DNA of 26,540 bases, taken from a virus. Made by a program: the position numbers and the translations under genes. The notes beneath the pieces are model-generated. The model made no database searches, was not told where the DNA came from, and was given only the letters and a program-made list of their open reading frames with translations. The DNA lies in IMG/VR virus record IMGVR_UViG_3300025655_000241, positions 1-26,540 of that record; one strand, given 5' to 3'. Shown here in pieces: positions 7,102 through 11,582 of this stretch (the stretch's first letter is position 1; each line of letters starts with the position of its first letter).

Positions 7102-7112
7102 TATGGCGAAAA

Positions 7113-7292
7113 ATGGCAGAGATCAAGACAGGCTTTGTGGTATTCGCCACGCAAGATACACCATCTGGCATTGCAGATGCGCGCGAGTGGCTGGCAAAAA
7201 AGGCGATGAAACCGGATCATGTGCGCTTGTATCGGATGGATGGTCAGGTTTTGGTTGAGACGCTCAAGCCTGTTTTGATCCCGTCGCAATAA
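7113..7292 (+). CDS. small hypothetical protein (59 aa)
   Basis: I do not recognise this product. It is small and soluble, with beta-like ends (KTGFVVFATQD and GQVLVETLKPVL) around a helical middle (ADAREWLAKKA). The ATG at 7113 has only a weak GGCGA-like site upstream. The in-frame extension back to 6999 runs through the antisense ribbon-helix-helix gene and reads as an unlikely Cys/Phe-rich sequence, so I reject it. The gene starts 12 bp after the palindrome, so its transcription may be controlled from there. The stop at 7292 is followed at once by another GTGTTGCAC motif. Confidence 0.55.
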   Translation: MAEIKTGFVVFATQDTPSGIADAREWLAKKAMKPDHVRLYRMDGQVLVETLKPVLIPSQ

Positions 7293-7297
7293 ATGTG

Positions 7298-7326
7298 TTG
7301 CACATTGCGATTGATGCGGGTAATAT
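7298..7326 (+). promoter_or_regulatory. candidate promoter (TTGCAC-N17-TAATAT)
   Basis: TTGCAC (7298-7303) and TAATAT (7321-7326) are spaced by 17 bp, upstream of the gene at 7360. The -10 element matches four of six sigma-70 consensus positions, and the -35 matches three. The -35 hexamer lies within GTGTTGCAC, the recurrent motif of this arm, so a regulator binding that motif could block or assist polymerase. The same layout occurs at 1697-1725. Confidence 0.4.
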
Positions 7327-7359
7327 CATCCCAAGCAAACACGCAAGGGAGAGACGACA

Positions 7360-7656
7360 ATGAACATCCAGAACCCGCTCGTTACCAGCCCCGCCAGCCG
7401 CGTCCTTGACGCGATGCCAAGGGCGAACGCCACAACAGCCGCCTTTCGCTACCTCAAGACGCGCCATGTTGAATTGGCCGAAATCCTCGACGCGCTACAC
7501 AGCTTTACCGTTTCGCAATGCTCGGACCCGGCAGACGAAGACAGCGTGGGCGGCGCTGATACGATCCTCGAAGCCGCCAGCGATTTTCATGCGAGATGCG
7601 TTAATTATCACACGCTCGATGCCCGCCGCGCCCGTCATCAGGAAGCGAGCGAATGA
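7360..7656 (+). CDS. hypothetical protein (98 aa)
   Basis: The function is unknown. The ATG follows CAAGGGAGAGACGACA, almost the same leader as the methyltransferase gene, so the start is well supported. The product looks soluble and mostly helical, with a central segment (RYLKTRHVELAEILDALHSF) and an acidic loop (D-P-A-D-E-D). There are two cysteines and no metal motif or membrane segment. A candidate promoter lies just upstream, so this may be the first gene of a short operon of very small genes. The stop overlaps the next start (ATGA at 7653-7656). Confidence 0.7.
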   Translation: MNIQNPLVTSPASRVLDAMPRANATTAAFRYLKTRHVELAEILDALHSFTVSQCSDPADEDSVGGADTILEAASDFHARCVNYHTLDARRARHQEASE

Positions 7657-7754
7657 CCGCCCACCGCGTCCTCGCTTGGGCATTTATCGTTGCCGCAACG
7701 GCTGCAATCGGGCTTAGCCTGTCCAGCGCATTCACCATGATCGGGGGTGTGTGA
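7653..7754 (+). CDS. tiny single-span membrane protein (33 aa)
   Basis: The gene starts at an ATGA overlap with the previous stop and ends in a second ATGA-type overlap (7752-7756). The product is almost entirely one hydrophobic segment (VLAWAFIVAATAAIGLSLSS) after a short T-A-H-R start. No function can be assigned. Coupling at both ends and the matching pattern of the next gene support it being real, but its size limits confidence. Confidence 0.5.
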   Translation: MTAHRVLAWAFIVAATAAIGLSLSSAFTMIGGV

Positions 7755-7915
7755 TGCACGAGGACGACATCAAGCGCATCAAGGGCGAAGACCGGGATTA
7801 TGACCCTTACGATTGGACCGCGCCGCCGCCCGATTGGGGACACGTCGCCCGCGTAGTTGCGGTGACAGTCGGCCCGATCGCCGCCCTCGTCATCATCATT
7901 GCGTGTCTTCCATGA
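7754..7915 (+). CDS. small membrane-anchored protein (53 aa)
   Basis: The N-terminus is acidic and charged (H-E-D-D-I-K-R-I-K-G-E-D-R-D-Y-D). A W-T-A-P-P-P-D-W linker follows, then one C-terminal membrane segment (VARVVAVTVGPIAALVIIIAC). Phage genes of this shape (soluble head, tail anchor) are common and mostly uncharacterised. It is coupled to the previous gene by overlap, and its own stop overlaps a further possible start at 7912. No function is assigned. Confidence 0.55.
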   Translation: MHEDDIKRIKGEDRDYDPYDWTAPPPDWGHVARVVAVTVGPIAALVIIIACLP

Positions 7916-8049
7916 CGCGCCACACAGACGCTGCGTCCTCCCCGCAGCCGCAGGCAAGTGGCGACTTCCTCCCCGCTGCTCGCCTGCCCAACCAGATCCA
8001 TCGCCTCCCTGCCGCGCGGGGAGCCGGGAAATACTCCCTCCCCGGTTAA
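7912..8049 (+). CDS. doubtful small ORF (45 aa)
   Basis: The ATG overlaps the previous stop (ATGA) and the frame stays open for 45 codons. The product is rich in Pro, Ala, Ser and Arg with no recognisable pattern. The 3' part covers GC-rich inverted repeats leading into the terminator at 8053-8090. It could be coding, but it could equally be untranslated DNA leading to the terminator. Confidence 0.3.
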   Translation: MTRHTDAASSPQPQASGDFLPAARLPNQIHRLPAARGAGKYSLPG

Positions 8050-8052
8050 CTT

Positions 8053-8090
8053 GCCCCCGGATTGCCTCGCGGCGTCTGGGGGCGCTTTTT
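8053..8090 (+). terminator. intrinsic terminator candidate
   Basis: GCCCCC (8053-8058) pairs with GGGGGC (8078-8083) and is followed by GCTTTTT. The loop is 19 nt. The tail resembles the stronger terminator before the helicase gene (GCGC then a T-run and GGG). It would end transcription of the small-gene run at 7360-8049. Confidence 0.5.
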
Positions 8091-8142
8091 GGGTGGATAG
8101 GCTGTGCGCCGCATGGCTGATAAAAATCAGGGATACAAGACT

Positions 8143-8298
8143 ATGACAAACCAAGAAAAAGAACTTCGCGCCGCGCGCGCATTATGGCTGCGCTTTGCAA
8201 TTATCGCCTTTGTCATGCTGGTGGCTTTGCTGGCGGCAATGGCCGCTGAAATCGCAATGACCAACCACATAGCAAACGTCATCGCGGCAAGGGAATAA
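8143..8298 (+). CDS. small single-TM protein (51 aa)
   Basis: The product has a charged N-terminal helix (NQEKELRAARALWLRF) running into one membrane span (AIIAFVMLVALLAAMAAEIA) and a short polar tail. I chose ATG 8143 because AGGGA (8129-8133) is well placed. ATG 8113 in the same frame is possible and would add ten residues. Function is unknown. It sits between the terminator and the convergent lysis genes of the other arm. Confidence 0.5.
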   Translation: MTNQEKELRAARALWLRFAIIAFVMLVALLAAMAAEIAMTNHIANVIAARE

Positions 8299-8353
8299 GG
8301 CAATGACACACGACGAGCCGCCGCCGCCCTCGCCAGCATCAAGGAGCGTGACA

Positions 8354-8503
8354 ATGGATAGAGAACACATGCTGGACGAATTGGAGGCCGTCATCCTCGA
8401 CACGCACGACCTTGACGTGACCGCCCGCGCCGCAAGATCGGTTGTGGCTTACTTGTTGACCGCCTCAACCACGCCAGACGACCAAGCCACAAACGCCGCG
8501 TGA
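8354..8503 (+). CDS. small hypothetical protein (49 aa), last gene of the + arm
   Basis: A strong Shine-Dalgarno sequence AAGGAG (8341-8346), 7 nt before ATG 8354, decides the start. An upstream in-frame ATG at 8303 would add a Pro-rich stretch and has a weaker site. The product is soluble and acidic (MLDELEAVILDTHDLD) with one helical, moderately hydrophobic stretch (ARSVVAYLL). Function is unknown. Its last 55 bp overlap the 3' end of the o-spanin gene on the other strand, so the two arms meet tail to tail without spacer. Confidence 0.5.
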   Translation: MDREHMLDELEAVILDTHDLDVTARAARSVVAYLLTASTTPDDQATNAA

Positions 8504-8724
8504 CGATCCGCACAGACGCGCAGATTGATCCTGTCGCGCCGCCACGCCGCTGCCTGCTGCCCTTGTGTCGTCAGACCCGCAACGGGCGCAGGCAAGGCGC
8601 ACAAAGAGGCAATCGCCGTGTCAGGCGGTGCAAGTCGGATCTTGTCAGCGGATGGCGTCGATTCCCCGCAGGAGATCAGGAGCCAGACCGGGAAGATCGC
8701 GATTGTCAGACGTGTCAGCATCAT
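8449..8724 (-). CDS. o-spanin (Rz1-like outer-membrane lipoprotein)
   Basis: The product is 91 aa. The N-terminus is a lipoprotein signal peptide (LTRLTIAIFPVWLL) ending in the lipobox L-I-S-C-G, with the lipidated Cys near residue 19. The mature part is Pro/Ala-rich and ends without a membrane segment. The gene begins inside the i-spanin gene in another frame (overlap 8645-8724), the Rz/Rz1 arrangement typical of phages of Gram-negative hosts. GGGAA upstream supports ATG 8724 (ATG 8721 is equally possible). The protein should bridge to the i-spanin across the periplasm and fuse the membranes at the end of lysis. It is somewhat longer than lambda Rz1. Confidence 0.8.
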   Translation of the reverse strand: MMLTRLTIAIFPVWLLISCGESTPSADKIRLAPPDTAIASLCALPAPVAGLTTQGQQAAAWRRDRINLRVCADRHAAFVAWSSGVVEAVNK

Positions 8725-8968
8725 CGGCAAGTTCCCGTTCCAGATCATCAAGGCTTTGCTCAGAGGCGGCCAGCATTGCGGCCAGATCCCGCGCAGCTTT
8801 GTTGCGCTCGGCCAGCCTGTCGTTCAGATCCCGCGTGGCCTCGGCGTTTTTCGCCTCAGACGCCGCATAGCCCGCGTTATAGCCTGTCACCCGCAGATAT
8901 GTGCCACCGCCTGCCAGCGCGCCGCAAAGCGCGAGGATGACCCACGGGTTACCGATCAGTCGGAACAT
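8645..8968 (-). CDS. i-spanin (Rz-like inner-membrane spanin)
   Basis: The product is 107 aa. One N-terminal membrane segment (NPWVILALCGALAGGGTYL, about 7-25) is followed by a long charged, coiled-coil-prone helix (about 35-85) in the periplasm, the standard i-spanin layout. It follows the holin gene, overlapping it by 20 bp, and its 3' part contains the start of the o-spanin. Sequence identity to named spanins cannot be judged by eye. The assignment rests on topology, order and the nested lipoprotein. Confidence 0.82.
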   Translation of the reverse strand: MFRLIGNPWVILALCGALAGGGTYLRVTGYNAGYAASEAKNAEATRDLNDRLAERNKAARDLAAMLAASEQSLDDLERELADDADTSDNRDLPGLAPDLLRGIDAIR

Positions 8969-9227
8969 CCTCGAGCCTCACTTGCTTTGGCGACATGATC
9001 CCGTTGTCGATCATCTTTTGCAGGCCATGCGCCGCCGCCCAGATCGCCAGGACAGACGGCACAATGACCACCAGCGCGCCCGCAGTCGTCGACATGTCTC
9101 GGCCCATAAATTCCGCCACTGCGACAAGGCCCAGCGGGAACACGGCCAGCCAGACCACTAGGAACCAAGCGCCCTCGCGTGACCCGGTATCGCCGCCGAT
9201 GACGTATGAGCGAAACAGGCGCATCAT
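8949..9227 (-). CDS. two-TM holin
   Basis: The product is 92 aa. Two membrane segments are clear (WFLVVWLAVFPLGLVAVAEF, about 21-40, and AGALVVIVPSVLAIWAAAHGL, about 49-69), with a charged tail. ATG 9227 overlaps the endolysin stop (ATGA), so translation is probably coupled. Size, topology and position between the endolysin and spanin genes support a holin that times inner-membrane permeabilisation. Confidence 0.8.
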   Translation of the reverse strand: MMRLFRSYVIGGDTGSREGAWFLVVWLAVFPLGLVAVAEFMGRDMSTTAGALVVIVPSVLAIWAAAHGLQKMIDNGIMSPKQVRLEDVPTDR

Positions 9228-9709
9228 CAGAGATAGCCGAACAGTTCCCAATGTGGCCCGTCATTGAACGCCCGCTTGCCTGCCATGCGCTTGCGCTTGA
9301 CGTATGCTGCAACCCAATTCTCAGGTGCCCCAGCCAAGTCATTGACCACGGCCCAACAGCCGCCCCACCGCAGCTTGACGTTGCTTTCCCGCGCCGCCTG
9401 CGTCATCGCCTCGGCAATGACATAGATTGCAGGCCAGTCCCAGACGGCTCCCCCGTCGATCCAAGGCACGAGGTCAACAGCATGGCCGAACCCGTCGCTT
9501 TGCTTTTGGTGCTTGCCGACCTGGCTGATACCGTCGATCTGTGACGCACCACGGCGATAGAGTGCATTCTGATCCGCCGCCGTTCTGATCCCGTCGAAAA
9601 CAGTGAAGTCTTGTTCAGTGATCTGGATTGCCCGCTCGACCACGCGCACAAGATCCGGATGGACGCCCTGCAATTCCGCGCGTGATTTAGTGCCAAGTGA
9701 ATATGTCAT
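9227..9709 (-). CDS. endolysin, M15 D,D/L,D-peptidase family
   Basis: The product is 160 aa. The M15C zinc site is visible as H76-A-V-D79 (in G-H-A-V-D-L) and H153 (in G-P-H-W-E-L), with R42 in the G-I-R-T segment that helps bind substrate. T5 endolysin and related phage enzymes with this fold cut the L-Ala-D-Glu or D-Ala peptide bonds of peptidoglycan. There is no signal peptide or SAR anchor, so it should need the adjacent holin for release. Its start overlaps the preceding stop by ATGA. Confidence 0.92.
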   Translation of the reverse strand: MTYSLGTKSRAELQGVHPDLVRVVERAIQITEQDFTVFDGIRTAADQNALYRRGASQIDGISQVGKHQKQSDGFGHAVDLVPWIDGGAVWDWPAIYVIAEAMTQAARESNVKLRWGGCWAVVNDLAGAPENWVAAYVKRKRMAGKRAFNDGPHWELFGYL

Positions 9710-10125
9710 TCCGCCGTCCCCACAATAAAACTACCCGTTGTCGTCACTAAGTACCCGAACTCATTTGTGTACGTCCAAGCCGCTGACCCAATGTCACCCG
9801 GCTGCAATTCCGGGCATTCATCGCCCACCCAATCGTTAACCGACCAGGTGGAATCCTCGCCAGTGTAAATCGCCTTGGCGTCGCCTGCACCAGCACACAG
9901 CAGGCGGTTCACGCCGTTTTCGATGCGGGTTATGCGGGCAACCCAATCCGCCGATAAGTTGCCAGACAGTCGCTGCGTGACAGTGCCGTTGCCATTGTAT
10001 CGCAACAGTTCAAGAGTAAGCGATGCCGGGGGATGATCTGCCACCAAGTCAATCGTCGTATTGGTGATCGAAAAACCAGCGACCAGCGCAAACGCCGCCG
10101 CCGTAAAAGTAAACGGCCCATTCAT
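9706..10125 (-). CDS. hypothetical, possibly secreted or membrane-associated (139 aa)
   Basis: The start at 10125 overlaps the previous stop (ATGA). A longer frame from 10248 crosses the small upstream gene and is rejected. The N-terminus is hydrophobic (FTFTAAAFALVAGFSI), like a signal sequence without a strong basic start. The rest is beta-rich with two cysteines (in L-L-C-A-G and D-E-C-P-E) and an aromatic C-terminal part (AAWTYTNEFGYLV). I do not recognise the family. Its place directly before the endolysin suggests a tail-associated or lysis-associated accessory. Confidence 0.6.
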   Translation of the reverse strand: MNGPFTFTAAAFALVAGFSITNTTIDLVADHPPASLTLELLRYNGNGTVTQRLSGNLSADWVARITRIENGVNRLLCAGAGDAKAIYTGEDSTWSVNDWVGDECPELQPGDIGSAAWTYTNEFGYLVTTTGSFIVGTAE

Positions 10126-10346
10126 CCAAAAAACCCCATATTTATGGCCCACGCCACCCCAGCCCCAATCACCGCCGCCCCGCCGATGATTTTGCCGAGC
10201 GCCTTCGCGCCTTTGTTTAGCTGGTCCATGCCAATCACTGTCTGCCACGTTTCCCGTGCATCATTGATAAAATGTCGGTGCTCTGCGGTTTCTTCCGGCG
10301 TCAAAGGCTCTTGGCTGAACCCCTTGCCGTTAAAATGTTCAGCCAT
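10122..10346 (-). CDS. small tail-anchored membrane protein (74 aa)
   Basis: The N-terminal part is charged and soluble (PEETAEHRHFINDARETWQ). One glycine-rich membrane span lies at the C-terminus (IIGGAAVIGAGVAWAINMGFF). The layout resembles XhlA-type lysis accessories, but no signature proves that. The AGGGGG just upstream serves as ribosome binding site. It lies two genes before the endolysin, so an auxiliary lysis role is possible. Confidence 0.6.
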   Translation of the reverse strand: MAEHFNGKGFSQEPLTPEETAEHRHFINDARETWQTVIGMDQLNKGAKALGKIIGGAAVIGAGVAWAINMGFFG

Positions 10347-10354
10347 GCGGCCCC

Positions 10355-10816
10355 CTAGTTTTCTTGCGCGACAAACGCCACAAAAGCAGCCCCAGCACGC
10401 CTAAAGCCAAATCCAAAACGGCGGACCATGCCAGCAATTCCACGGCCAATTCGGCAGAGACCCGGCCACCCAAGGCAAAGAATAGCGCCAACCCCAAGCA
10501 CATCAGAAAGCACAAGGATCGGATTGCCAATCTCATAGGGGAGGCCCACCAGTCGCGCGCGGGGAATACAAAGCCCCGCCACAACCAGTAGTAGACCGGA
10601 AATCAGAAAAGTCCTATTCCCCCGCATCCCGATAATGCCGCCGAATGTCACCCAGATGCCAGACGATACAACCCAAAATGCCGCATCTGATAGGCCCAGC
10701 TTGGCAGCGTAGACCGCCACCAAACCGCCGATGATAAGAGCCAAAGCCGATCTATGCCGCCAGTCGGATGCCAGCATCAGCACAGCGCCAAATTTAGTCT
10801 TTCGTGTTATGCCCAT
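10355..10816 (-). CDS. polytopic membrane protein (153 aa), unknown
   Basis: Four hydrophobic segments are visible (about 24-42, 45-64, 70-84 and 99-121), followed by an Arg-rich amphipathic C-terminus. The family is not recognised. It could be an additional holin or a host-modifying membrane protein. G-rich first codon positions in the last third favour this frame over a second open frame (10339-10536, -) that would encode a hydrophobic 65-aa protein. Only one of the two is likely real unless the gene is frameshifted. No strong ribosome binding site precedes 10816. Confidence 0.55.
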   Translation of the reverse strand: MGITRKTKFGAVLMLASDWRHRSALALIIGGLVAVYAAKLGLSDAAFWVVSSGIWVTFGGIIGMRGNRTFLISGLLLVVAGLCIPRARLVGLPYEIGNPILVLSDVLGVGAILCLGWPGLCRIGRGIAGMVRRFGFGFRRAGAAFVAFVAQEN

Positions 10817-10825
10817 GCGGGCGGG

Positions 10826-11572
10826 TTATGCTCTGTAAATCTCGCTTAGAAACTGGTTATAAATCGCCAGCAGGTCCGCATTTGCTGCTAGCTTCATGTC
10901 CACCGCAAATACTGCCACATGATCTATATTAGCCTCTGGTGCGAGTGACCCATTCTGCGAACCCACAAAAAAGGTAGTGCTTGTCTGGATCGTCGCCGTG
11001 GTCGTGTCTGCCACAGATGTTTCACCGGAAATAGAAAACAAAATATCGTTCGAAGAATCAAACGAAACCATAATTTTCATCAGTCGGCGCGGGTCTTTCG
11101 TTGTCGTTATCGTAGCAAAATCTGCCCCCAAAAAGGCTCTGACCTGGGGCGCGCCTCCCAAACTTGCCGCGCTTCGAATATCAATGACGTCTGCGCCATT
11201 CACGAGCATAAGGCGGCTGTTGTCATTCAGTATCCGGGCACCCATTGCGAGCGTCAGGCCGGGGTATCCCGAAAGGTCCATCGCAACTTCGTACTGCACC
11301 GGGTCCGCATTTGTGCAAGCCAAAACACGCCGCCCAATTACATTGTCTGTAGCAAGTACGCCCCTGTAAGATGTGGACGCAAGCGCAGGGCCGCCTGTTT
11401 TAAGGTTGGAAAACGAGGTTACGTCCGAGCCAGAAAATGTGGCGTATTCGTCATTGAGCCGCCATAGCCCGAGGCAACGGCTATCATTTGCCAAATCTGT
11501 CACATAGTCGATCTGAACAGGCAGGTTTGCTGTTGCCGAGACCGTGCCGGGCAAGTTGAGGGAGAATGTCAT
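10826..11572 (-). CDS. LamG/concanavalin-like tail accessory protein
   Basis: The product is 248 aa. The overall pattern fits a concanavalin A-like jelly roll. An early L-G-L-W-R-L-N-D segment is followed by alternating beta-strands, an R-R-L-M-K-I-M-V-S-F-D strand and a final D-H-V-A-V-F-A-V-D segment leading into L-L-A-I-Y-N-Q-F-L, the usual end of LamG-like domains. Such domains bind glycans or act as fibre tips. It directly follows the large esterase-like fibre gene (AAGGAA upstream of the ATG), so a role in receptor binding is inferred. Confidence 0.65.
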   Translation of the reverse strand: MTFSLNLPGTVSATANLPVQIDYVTDLANDSRCLGLWRLNDEYATFSGSDVTSFSNLKTGGPALASTSYRGVLATDNVIGRRVLACTNADPVQYEVAMDLSGYPGLTLAMGARILNDNSRLMLVNGADVIDIRSAASLGGAPQVRAFLGADFATITTTKDPRRLMKIMVSFDSSNDILFSISGETSVADTTTATIQTSTTFFVGSQNGSLAPEANIDHVAVFAVDMKLAANADLLAIYNQFLSEIYRA

Positions 11573-11582
11573 CTGGCGTTCC

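Noticed and set aside
6999-7112. N-terminal extension of the gene at 7113
   Set aside because: It reads a Cys/Phe-rich sequence antisense to the ribbon-helix-helix gene and across the palindrome.
8500-8998. Two long plus-strand frames across the spanin region
   Set aside because: They are Arg/Pro/Cys-rich and run opposite the i-spanin and o-spanin genes, which have clear topology and ribosome binding sites.
10339-10584. Minus-strand frame of 81 codons (or 65 from ATG 10536), hydrophobic
   Set aside because: It overlaps the 153-aa frame for most of its length and lacks the G-rich first codon positions seen in that frame. Kept as a finding rather than a feature.
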